Shown here piece after piece: positions 1 through 6,052 of a DNA stretch of 24,265 nt. The stretch's first letter is position 1; each line of letters opens with the position of its first letter. Source of the DNA: Oligoflexaceae bacterium (GTDB lineage Bacteria; Bdellovibrionota_B; Oligoflexia; Oligoflexales; Oligoflexaceae); NCBI GenBank assembly GCA_947474445.1, contig CANJJY010000012.1:1-24265 (forward strand). Direction: 5' to 3'. A program made the translations under genes and the position numbers. Under the pieces are notes generated by a model. The model was not told where the DNA came from and did no database searches. It saw nothing but the letters and a program-made list of their open reading frames with translations.

Positions 1-16
1 TGCTTTGGCCCCCGAT

Positions 17-886
17 TCAGTTGACACGGGTATTTTTGGCAATAAATTCCTTGGGACTCATCATTTGCAGAGCTGAATGCGGCGCCTTACAATTGTAGTC
101 GTCAAACCAGCCTGGAAGCATCTTCAATACCTCCCCTGCGCTGTAGCAATCGTTCGTATAAACATAGTCTCGCTTGAAGGTCCCCACAAAAGCTTCTGCC
201 ATTCCGTTCGAGGAAGGACTATAGGCAGCTGTGAAGCACGGTTGAAGATTGGTGCTTCGGGCAACTTCTTGGGTGAATTCTGCCCGATAAATTGAGCCTC
301 TGTCGCTTAGCCATTGAATCTTCCGACTCGGGCGGCCACAGGAAAATCGCTTGTCCACTGAGCAGATTATCAACTCGGCTATGTGTCTTTGCGTTAGAGC
401 AGAGGTCGACGCCACGAAATGAATGACCTCACGATCGCAACAGTCGAGGGAAAATGCAATAAAAACTTTCTCGCCATTCCAACATTTAATTTCAAATCCA
501 TCTGAGCACCAGCGCGTATTGGAATGAAGCGTCATCACTTTACCCGTACCTTCGTGGTTCGTGCGCGCCTCGCCTGATTTAGGCAGGATTAGCCCATGAA
601 TCCTCATTAGCCTGTAGATACGTTTACGATTGATGGAGGGACGTTTTTCGCTGCTTAGAATCCTATTTACCAAGGCAGTTACTCGCTTGTATCCGTACGT
701 CGGACGCTGATCTATTACCTTTCGAATTAGCGGCAAATATATCTCATCATCAGCTCTTCGATAGAAAGCCATGTCGACTACCTTTGATGTCTTATAAATG
801 GAAGCCCTCGAAATCCCGAGAGCCTTACAGATCGCGGTTTTGGAGAACGACTTTGAATGAGCTATTTCTTTGGCGATCGGAACCAT
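17..886 (-). CDS. IS2-type transposase OrfB (DDE integrase core)
   Basis: This is the catalytic half of the IS3-family transposase, which cuts and joins the element ends. The 289-residue frame has an N-terminal HTH-like segment (about 15-35), the HTH_21-type stretch with TYGYKRV (63-69), and an rve integrase core. The DDE triad is visible: D129 in RWCSDGFE, D195 in WLSDRGS, and E231 in NGMAEAFVGTFKRDY. The D-to-E spacing has 35 residues between, as expected. OrfB is probably made mainly as an OrfAB fusion by -1 frameshifting at an A8G run (902-909 on the plus strand). Reading from that shift enters this frame through residues ASTSS just before the ATG at 886. The frame is intact with no internal stops, so the element may be active. 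Confidence 0.93.
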   Translation of the reverse strand: MVPIAKEIAHSKSFSKTAICKALGISRASIYKTSKVVDMAFYRRADDEIYLPLIRKVIDQRPTYGYKRVTALVNRILSSEKRPSINRKRIYRLMRIHGLILPKSGEARTNHEGTGKVMTLHSNTRWCSDGFEIKCWNGEKVFIAFSLDCCDREVIHFVASTSALTQRHIAELIICSVDKRFSCGRPSRKIQWLSDRGSIYRAEFTQEVARSTNLQPCFTAAYSPSSNGMAEAFVGTFKRDYVYTNDCYSAGEVLKMLPGWFDDYNCKAPHSALQMMSPKEFIAKNTRVN

Positions 887-1206
887 GCTGGAAGTGGAAG
901 CTTTTTTTTGAGGATTTCGTTCGCCTCTTTCAGAATCGCTTTGTTGATCGCTAGATCGGCCACAGCCTTCTTCAAAGCTTCATTTTCGAGGATTAGCTTG
1001 GCGATCTCTTCGGGCGTTAGCTCTGGGCTCTTCGAAGGTTTTTGAGAGGTCATAAACATCTTCTTCCAGTTGTACAACGTGACGGCGTTGACCTGATGTT
1101 TACGGGAAATGGCGGAAATGCTCAAGCCATGAACGAAATGATCCTTAAGTATTTGTTCTTTTTGCTGAAACGAATAGGTCTTCTTTGCTTTTTGATCTGA
1201 AGCCAT
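862..1206 (-). CDS. IS2-type transposase OrfA (HTH_Tnp_1)
   Basis: This is the DNA-binding half of the IS3-family transposase. It has about 114 residues from the ATG at 1206; a GTG at 1212 is an alternative two codons upstream. The region around SFQQKEQILKDHF, then LSISAISRKHQVNAVTLYNWKK, is a classic HTH_Tnp_1 helix-turn-helix. It is followed by a leucine-rich segment (about 65-105), the usual zipper that drives dimerisation. The codons AAA AAA AAG near the 3' end form the heptamer A AAA AAG used for -1 frameshifting in this family. It overlaps orfB by 25 bases in the -1 register. The fused product from 1206 to 17 would be about 396 residues, a normal IS2-group length. Confidence 0.9.
   Translation of the reverse strand: MASDQKAKKTYSFQQKEQILKDHFVHGLSISAISRKHQVNAVTLYNWKKMFMTSQKPSKSPELTPEEIAKLILENEALKKAVADLAINKAILKEANEILKKKLPLPAWFRSPKK
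902..909 (-). promoter_or_regulatory. programmed -1 frameshift site (A AAA AAG) of the IS
   Basis: On the minus strand, eight A residues are followed by G, read in the OrfA frame as AAA AAA AAG. Slipping back one base gives GCT TCC ACT TCC AGC ATG GTT, which runs into the OrfB start. The heptamer and register match the known IS3-family recoding site. A downstream stimulatory RNA structure was not established. Confidence 0.8.
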
Positions 1207-1253
1207 GGACACTTTCCTCTTAGGTTAGTGTCAACTCGAAATGGGGGTTATGC

Positions 1254-1850
1254 TCAATTTCTTCTAGATGAAACGTTCGACTCTATCAAATCGTCAAGAT
1301 TGTCGATGGAGAGATCTGATTCGAGAAGGCAAACTGTTGATATTTCAAATCCTAGCCTAACTATATCTAAAGATTGAGCATCGGTATAAGTTGTCAAGAA
1401 AAATGTGGGTTCAATAGTCAGTTCCCAGCCTTGATGCTCCATTATGGAGGCAAAGGAGTCGGAATGAAGTATGAGCTCAAGATACCCATTCGAGAGCTTG
1501 GCCGCTTTAAAAACGGGAACTTCTCTCTTAATTTCAGGATCGTGAGAAATGCTGAATTCTACGTTGGAGAGGCTCAGTTCCGGTGAGTTGGAGACCCAAA
1601 ATATATTTTCTTCACCCATTGGAAGATCAACGGGAAAGAAGTTAGTATGCAAGGAGTCGATCGAACCTATTTCAGCGCGTCCAAGCCCATCCGAAATATT
1701 CTCATAAATCCAGTATTCTCGAACCGAACCGATGACCTGATCACTTGGATCAGAGACGCGACTAAGCTTGCTTTTAGAAGTATCTGGCCCGCAGCTGCTG
1801 ACAATCAGACCAAATGCTAGGGCAAGGCAAATATGATATTTGAAATTCAT
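1254..1850 (-). CDS. small lipoprotein of unknown function, 3' end probably truncated by the IS
   Basis: I do not recognise this family. I chose the ATG at 1850 because it gives a good lipoprotein signal: positive N-terminus MNFKYH, hydrophobic core, then the lipobox-like VSSC (Cys about residue 20). A longer reading from a GTG at 1892 adds 14 residues in front of the signal and is less likely. The mature part is about 180 residues, Ser/Asp rich and probably beta-rich, with no catalytic motif visible. The TGA stop at 1254-1256 lies on the outermost three bases of the neighbouring IS, so the original C-terminus is likely lost and the last residues (SSRRN) may not be the native end. Base composition is more AT-rich than in the genes to the right. 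It lies 65 bases downstream of the secreted coiled-coil gene on the same strand. Confidence 0.65.
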   Translation of the reverse strand: MNFKYHICLALAFGLIVSSCGPDTSKSKLSRVSDPSDQVIGSVREYWIYENISDGLGRAEIGSIDSLHTNFFPVDLPMGEENIFWVSNSPELSLSNVEFSISHDPEIKREVPVFKAAKLSNGYLELILHSDSFASIMEHQGWELTIEPTFFLTTYTDAQSLDIVRLGFEISTVCLLESDLSIDNLDDLIESNVSSRRN

Positions 1851-1915
1851 CGTTTGATCCGGATAAAATGAGGTTAAAGTATGCGCTCTCACGAGTCATC
1901 CGAAATTCTAACTAT

Positions 1916-2392
1916 TCAGTTTTTTGCGCAAAACCAGAAGAAGTTTTTGTGCCATCGATTTACTTCGTAGAAAGCAACATCGATCATGTTTGTACCGAAA
2001 TTTAGGCCACCTATCCAATGGTAAGCAGCAGGACATTCTGCCCATGGCCGTCCATTCTCATGCCCTAGCATGATCACTGGATTCTGTGCTCGCGCGCTGG
2101 CAGCATCCGCAGAAAGCTGAGCCTGAGTAGCTTTCTGATGAGCTGATTCAGAACTCTCAGCAAGTTGGGTCAATTTCTGTTCCAGAATATCGATTCTCTT
2201 AGCCTCAGCTTCGAGGATTTTTACTCGTTCTTCTAATGCTTCATTCGCCTTCTTAAGTGAAGCATTCTGCTGGATAAGATCTGAGTAGGTAGCCGCAAGA
2301 ACGGCCAATACTTTTGGACTTTCCTTCACTTCAGCTTGTAAGGAAGATCCAGCAAAAAGTATAGACATCAGGATCCAAGGAGTCGGTTTCAT
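1916..2392 (-). CDS. secreted coiled-coil protein, unknown function
   Basis: The 158-residue product has a Sec signal peptide (about residues 1-20, cleavage after SLQA). A long heptad-rich helix follows (about 37-100, with LKKANEALEERVKILEAEA). The last part (about 105-158) is aromatic-rich and has two cysteines, C120 and C155, that could form a disulphide. The organisation, a coiled-coil stalk with a small compact C-terminal head, resembles trimeric or dimeric surface and phage-tail-like proteins, but the family was not recognised. The start is supported by a strong GGAGGA ribosome site before the ATG. It may be co-transcribed with the lipoprotein downstream. Confidence 0.72.
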   Translation of the reverse strand: MKPTPWILMSILFAGSSLQAEVKESPKVLAVLAATYSDLIQQNASLKKANEALEERVKILEAEAKRIDILEQKLTQLAESSESAHQKATQAQLSADAASARAQNPVIMLGHENGRPWAECPAAYHWIGGLNFGTNMIDVAFYEVNRWHKNFFWFCAKN

Positions 2393-2402
2393 AGTTTATC
2401 CT

Positions 2403-2860
2403 CCAAATCAAAAATTTAGTGCCAATTTAATACTGACAGTCCCGATTAAATTTGCAGCAGAGATGTACCGATTTAACACGCTCTAGGTGTGAGCTGCTTT
2501 ACCGAGATTTCTACCTGTGAAAGAAAATGGAGCTATTTCGTTCTCAGCTTGTAGTGAGATAGGATTTGCCAAAAGGGACAACTTAGCCCTGAGTTTCGCG
2601 CCCTCGCTGATGGACAGGCAGAAGCTGTATTATTTTATGTAACATCTCATGATCATCGTCATTTGTGGTTTCATTCCCCTTGTCAAAGTTAGCCTGGACA
2701 TTCCTATCACATGTTTAGCCTTGAAACTAACCATTCCAACATACCTTGGGTCAGTAAGGGCATCATTTCACAACAGAGGGCAACAGGGGCACGATTAAGG
2801 CCGCTCATATCAGTAGCAAACTTAGTTTGAAATCTTATATTGATGATCTGGTTCAGTCTT
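2403..2860. other. long AT-rich stretch without a convincing gene
   Basis: The frames here are short and do not resemble proteins. A 78-codon minus-strand frame (2707-2943) overlaps the recombinase remnant in another register and has no ribosome site or recognisable motif. The segment immediately upstream of 2392 should contain the promoter of the coiled-coil gene, but no convincing -35/-10 pair stood out. With the IS and recombinase tail on either side, this is probably decayed mobile DNA. Confidence 0.5.
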
Positions 2861-3013
2861 CTACCGATCCAGATATCTGTAAAGAGTGCGCTTAGAAATA
2901 GTTTCGATCGAAGCCTTGTTGGACTGGTGAATTTCAAACACAATCATTGCATCTTCCGCATCGATGGCTTTCGGGCGACCTCCATGGCGACCAAGCGCTC
3001 TAGCCGCTTCATT
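2861..3013 (-). pseudogene. serine recombinase (resolvase/invertase) C-terminal remnant
   Basis: Reading the minus strand from 3013 gives about 50 codons ending in TAG (2861-2863). They include AARALGRHGGRPKAID, then EDAMIVFEIHQSNKASIETI, then SKRTLYRYLDR. The GRxGGRPK hinge and the TLYRYL recognition helix are hallmarks of the C-terminal HTH of Tn3 resolvase and Hin/Gin-type serine recombinases. The catalytic domain is absent. About six residues that normally sit between the two HTH helices (CxTLGI-like) also appear deleted. There is no start codon: the frame begins directly after the stop of the potassium-channel gene, in the same register. I infer a relic of a transposon or invertible element. 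Confidence 0.7.
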
Positions 3014-4006
3014 TTAATTACCGCTCACACCCAAGGATTTCATAAATCCCCGCATGACCCTTGAGGGACCGACGACGATCAAGGAATCTTTCGGCTGCAA
3101 GGCTTCATCTTCGGGCGGCGGCATCAGCAGCTTTTGCCCCTCCCGCCTCAGCCCTACGACCAGTATACCCTTGACCTGACTCTGGACATCTTTCAAGGTC
3201 AGCCCCTGCAGCCGCGAATGGGGATCAATCTTCACGACGGTCAAATCGATATCGAGATCATGCTCACCAAATATTTCGATAAACTCTTCGAGCTGTGGAT
3301 TGATCATGAGTTGTGCAATCTTTACCGCGCCAATCGAATAGGGACTGATGATGCGCGTCGCACCAGCGCGCTTCAGCTTATCAATCGCTGCCTCGTTGCT
3401 CGCGCGCGTGATCAGGGTCAGCTGTTTATTGAGTAGACGCGCGGACATCACCGTAAAGAGATTGTCTGAATCCTGCGGCAGGACCGTCGCGAGACACCGC
3501 GCTTTGTCGATGCCGGCCAAACGGAGAATGTCGTCACTCGTCGCGTCGCCTTCGAGGCAACGCCAGCCCGCCTGCAAAGCCTCTTCAACCCGCGCCGCAT
3601 CGCGCTCGATCACGACGAAAGATTGGTGTTTCTTGCTCAATTCCTTGGCAATGCCGCGGCCCATGCGACCAAGACCGCAGACGATGAAATGTTGATCGAG
3701 GTCTTTGATCTGTCGATTCATCAAGCGTCTCCTTAAGAGACGGCGGAGGTCGCCGCCGACTGCCATTTCCCCAATTTGCGACAAACTATAGAAAAACACC
3801 GAAAAGCCAACGACGATGTACACGATAACAAAGATTTTTCCAGGATCCGACAGGGGGGAGACGACTTCGTAGCCGACCGTCGACAGGGTGATAAAGGCCA
3901 TGTAGACGGCATCGATCCAGCGCAAGCCCTCGATCCAATGAAAGCCGAGCGTGCCGATGATGGGCAAAATGATAAGGATCAGTAAAAGCCTAAAAAACGA
4001 ATGCAT
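3014..4006 (-). CDS. two-TM potassium channel with cytoplasmic RCK (TrkA-N/TrkA-C) domains
   Basis: The product is an inner-membrane K+ channel of the MthK/Kch-like type. It has about 330 residues from the ATG at 4006, which is preceded by GGGAG at a 6-base gap; a TTG at 4030 would add eight residues. TM1 lies at about 5-24. A pore loop has the selectivity filter TVGYE (43-47), and TM2 is at about 58-78. A Rossmann RCK_N domain begins with FIVCGLGRMG (GxGxxG at about 111-116), followed by an acidic residue in VVIERD that would bind NAD(H) or nucleotide. An RCK_C domain fills the last 85 or so residues. The filter has E where many channels have D or G. The gene lies 52 bases downstream of another RCK_C-bearing transporter on the same strand, so the pair is probably one transcription unit for ion balance. 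Confidence 0.92.
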   Translation of the reverse strand: MHSFFRLLLILIILPIIGTLGFHWIEGLRWIDAVYMAFITLSTVGYEVVSPLSDPGKIFVIVYIVVGFSVFFYSLSQIGEMAVGGDLRRLLRRRLMNRQIKDLDQHFIVCGLGRMGRGIAKELSKKHQSFVVIERDAARVEEALQAGWRCLEGDATSDDILRLAGIDKARCLATVLPQDSDNLFTVMSARLLNKQLTLITRASNEAAIDKLKRAGATRIISPYSIGAVKIAQLMINPQLEEFIEIFGEHDLDIDLTVVKIDPHSRLQGLTLKDVQSQVKGILVVGLRREGQKLLMPPPEDEALQPKDSLIVVGPSRVMRGFMKSLGVSGN

Positions 4007-4057
4007 CGATCGCTCCCACGCAGCGTGCAAGGGCCTCGGGATGGAGAGGAAGCACGG

Positions 4058-5692
4058 TCACCAAAGAGCAAGAATGAGCTGCGCAAAAATAATCTTGGCG
4101 ATCATCGCCAGAGGATACACCGTCGCGTAGGCGAGGTTGGGCTGTTCATTGCGCGCTTGCTCTAAGGCATAGCCTAACACTGCTGGTTGCGTTTGGGTGC
4201 CAGAAATAATGCCGGCCAACTGCGGGAGGGGAATTTTGAAAACCTTCCCTCCGATGACGAGCAGAAGAAGGGCCACCGTAAAGGTCACGAGAGCCCCCCC
4301 CGCCATCAGGGCAAACACGCTTCCGCCCTTTTGCAAGGTCGAAGCAAAGGCAAAACCGGAGCGCGTGCCAACCCCCGCCATAAAGAGGATCATTCCAAGC
4401 TGACGCAGGGTGAGATTTGCACTGAAAGGCAAGGTCCAGACGAAAGGTCCCGTGCGCCCCAGATGACCGAGGACCAATCCCACGATGAGGGGCCCGCCGG
4501 CAAAGCCTAGTTCGAAGGTACCTCCTTGCGGCAAGGGAAAGGGAATGCGACCGATCAGTAGGCCGAGAGCCATCCCGAGACTGAAGGTGATGACGTCGAT
4601 CTCACTCAAAGCCTTGTAAGAGTCACCGAAAAATTTTGAAATCTCATCCATGCGATCCCGCGGCGCGACGATGCGCACGCGATCGCCTGGCTCTAAAACC
4701 GTTCGATGGTCGGGAATAATTTCGACATCTCCGCGACGGATGCGCGTGATGACAGCTCCAAAGCGTGGACCGAGCTTGAGGCGTTCGAGCGGCATTTCCG
4801 TGACAGTCTTTTTCGAAACAAAAATCCGCCTGAAATCGATCAGACTGCGGTCCCAATCGAGATGTTCCTCGGTTTTCTCGCCGAGCCAGTGCAGAGCTTT
4901 CTCGAGCTGAGAACGGCGCCCGACGATGCTGAGCAGATCGCCTAGTCTCAACTGCGTGTGATCGGTGGCGATCAGTTGCGTATTCTGCCGCTTGAGACGC
5001 GCAAAGCTGATCTGCATCCCGGTCCTGCCCCGCAATTCGCTGATGATACCGCGCGTCGCCTCTTCTTCCGTGACGCAGACGACCCAGGATTCGAGCGGCT
5101 CCTCCTCGTCGAGAGCGGACGCGCTTTCTGAGGCTTTTGTCGCCGCGCCGACAGGAGTTCCTAACCAGCGAAAAGCTACATAAATGGCGAAGAGCATGCC
5201 GATCACGCCGCCCGGATACGCGAGAGAATAGCTGACGACTGGTGCAGCCAAAGCGGCTTCATCGCCGCCGCTCGCCTTGAGAGAATCGAGGACGGCCGCG
5301 AGAGCGGGCGTATTGGTCAAAGCTCCCGAAAAAAGCCCCGCGGCGAATGGCGCCGTCAGATGCAGAGCTTTGCAGAGAGCGATCGTCATGCCAGCGGCAA
5401 CGAGCAGGATGACGAAGACTAAGAGATTGTCTCGCAAGGCCTTTTGGCGAAATGATGCAAAAAAACCAGGACCGCTGCTGACGCCCATCGTATAAACAAA
5501 GAGGGTCAAACCAAAGATGTAGACGAAATCAGGCAGCTTAAAAGCCGGATCGATGGCGCCAAAGCCGAGACCAACGAAGAGCACGGCGGCGACGCCGAGG
5601 CCAAAACCAGCAATCTTCACCCGTCCCAGGATCTGACCGATAGCGGCGACGACAAAGAGGAGAAGAATCGGATTTTCTCTAAGTAATACCAT
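4058..5692 (-). CDS. AspT/YidE/YbjL-type putative antiporter with two RCK_C domains
   Basis: This 544-residue integral membrane protein belongs to the aspartate:alanine exchanger (AAE) family. Two hydrophobic halves of about five or six TM segments each (about 5-177 and 365-544) flank a cytoplasmic region (about 198-360) containing two TrkA-C/RCK_C domains. The family's duplicated signature is visible: GALTNTPALAAVLD (about 123-136) and SGTQTQPAVLGYALE (about 497-511). The substrate cannot be read from sequence. AspT exchanges aspartate and alanine, while the YidE/YbjL members are uncharacterised. Regulation by a small ligand through RCK_C is a family-based inference. The ATG at 5692 is preceded by a weak AAGAGA site. 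It is the first gene of a likely two-gene unit with the potassium channel. Confidence 0.88.
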   Translation of the reverse strand: MVLLRENPILLLFVVAAIGQILGRVKIAGFGLGVAAVLFVGLGFGAIDPAFKLPDFVYIFGLTLFVYTMGVSSGPGFFASFRQKALRDNLLVFVILLVAAGMTIALCKALHLTAPFAAGLFSGALTNTPALAAVLDSLKASGGDEAALAAPVVSYSLAYPGGVIGMLFAIYVAFRWLGTPVGAATKASESASALDEEEPLESWVVCVTEEEATRGIISELRGRTGMQISFARLKRQNTQLIATDHTQLRLGDLLSIVGRRSQLEKALHWLGEKTEEHLDWDRSLIDFRRIFVSKKTVTEMPLERLKLGPRFGAVITRIRRGDVEIIPDHRTVLEPGDRVRIVAPRDRMDEISKFFGDSYKALSEIDVITFSLGMALGLLIGRIPFPLPQGGTFELGFAGGPLIVGLVLGHLGRTGPFVWTLPFSANLTLRQLGMILFMAGVGTRSGFAFASTLQKGGSVFALMAGGALVTFTVALLLLVIGGKVFKIPLPQLAGIISGTQTQPAVLGYALEQARNEQPNLAYATVYPLAMIAKIIFAQLILALW

Positions 5693-5724
5693 GGCAAATA
5701 TCTCTTAAACCTTGTTTGATACGA

Positions 5725-5763
5725 AGCTTCGGCGTGAAATCCCACACCAAGAGCTCCGAAGCT
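5725..5763 (-). repeat. perfect 8-bp inverted repeat in the leader of the AspT-like gene
   Basis: AGCTTCGG (5725-5732) and CCGAAGCT (5756-5763) can pair with a 23-base loop. One arm lies within about 35 bases of the start codon of the leftward gene. It could be an mRNA hairpin or an operator. One copy of the TGAAATCC direct repeat falls in the loop and the other just outside. Confidence 0.45.
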
Positions 5764-5832
5764 GATGAAATCCTACAGCCCTGCGCGTCAGTCGCGTGAA
5801 AAGATCTCTACCTCGCGGCCACGGCCGGCCCG

Positions 5833-5862
5833 ATACTAGCTCCCTGCCACGGGAAACTTCAA
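5833..5862 (-). promoter_or_regulatory. possible sigma70-like promoter for the AspT-like/K+ channel unit
   Basis: On the minus strand TTGAAG (5862-5857) and TAGTAT (5838-5833) are separated by 18 bases; each matches four of six consensus positions. It would leave a leader of about 135 bases containing the 5725-5777 repeats. The match is modest and was found by eye. Confidence 0.28.
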
Positions 5863-5908
5863 GGTACAAGGAGAGTTCAGACCTTCTTTCCACGCGATGG
5901 GAAACGTT

Positions 5909-6013
5909 TTTGCAAGGACGAGGCCATTGCGCACACTCCTTGCAAAGATAAGATCGATGAAACAAAGTGACTGGTAGCGCCCGCGCCTTGGCTTGCGATC
6001 TTATCTCAAGATC
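5909..6013 (+). repeat. nested inverted repeats upstream of the CxxCH gene, potentially alternative hairpins
   Basis: Arms TTTGCAAGGA (5909-5918) and TCCTTGCAAA (5937-5946) are followed immediately by AGATAAGATCG (5946-5956). This last pairs perfectly with CGATCTTATCT (5996-6006). That last arm overlaps GATCTT (5997-6002), which can instead pair with AAGATC (6008-6013). The second and third pairings are mutually exclusive, which is the arrangement of a switchable leader. They could equally be protein-binding sites. No known riboswitch consensus was recognised. Confidence 0.45.
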
Positions 6014-6052
6014 TCAGGCGTCGCTTCTCGGTGCCTTTTAGAGGAGAAGACC

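Larger units (their letters stand above)
1..1256 (-). mobile_element. IS3-family insertion sequence, IS2 group, apparently complete
   Basis: The element contains overlapping orfA and orfB on the minus strand, flanked by imperfect inverted repeats. The orfB-side end (positions 1-27) reads TGCTTTGGCCCCC then GATTCAGTTGACAC. The orfA-side end, read inward from 1256, is TGAGCATAACCCCC then ATTTCGAGTTGACAC. Both have the TG terminus, C-run and TTGACAC core typical of IS2-like ends, and the element is bounded by TG...CA. IS2-group membership is also supported by the RWCSDGFE and DCCDRE motifs in OrfB. The exact orfA-side tip is uncertain by a few bases because the two arms differ in length by one base before the C-run. 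The other flank lies outside the window, so no target duplication can be tested. Confidence 0.85.
5693..6052. other. divergent intergenic/leader region rich in inverted and direct repeats
   Basis: This 360-base region separates the leftward transporter and the rightward CxxCH gene. I see no credible gene in it. It holds several perfect repeats: AGCTTCGG/CCGAAGCT (5725-5732 and 5756-5763), TTTGCAAGGA/TCCTTGCAAA (5909-5918 and 5937-5946), AGATAAGATCG/CGATCTTATCT (5946-5956 and 5996-6006) and GATCTT/AAGATC (5997-6002 and 6008-6013). There is also a direct repeat TGAAATCC(C/T)ACA at 5735-5746 and 5766-5777. The transcripts in both directions would have long leaders. Confidence 0.6.

Noticed and set aside
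2707..2943. A 78-codon minus-strand frame in the gene-poor stretch
   Set aside because: No ribosome site, no recognisable motif, and it overlaps the recombinase relic, which is in a different frame and makes much better protein sense.
4006..4030. Upstream TTG start for the potassium channel
   Set aside because: The ATG at 4006 has a well-placed GGGAG and directly precedes the first TM segment.
5705..5965. An 86-codon minus-strand frame upstream of the AspT-like gene
   Set aside because: Composition and arginine/serine-rich translation are unlike a real protein; the region is better explained as a leader with repeats.
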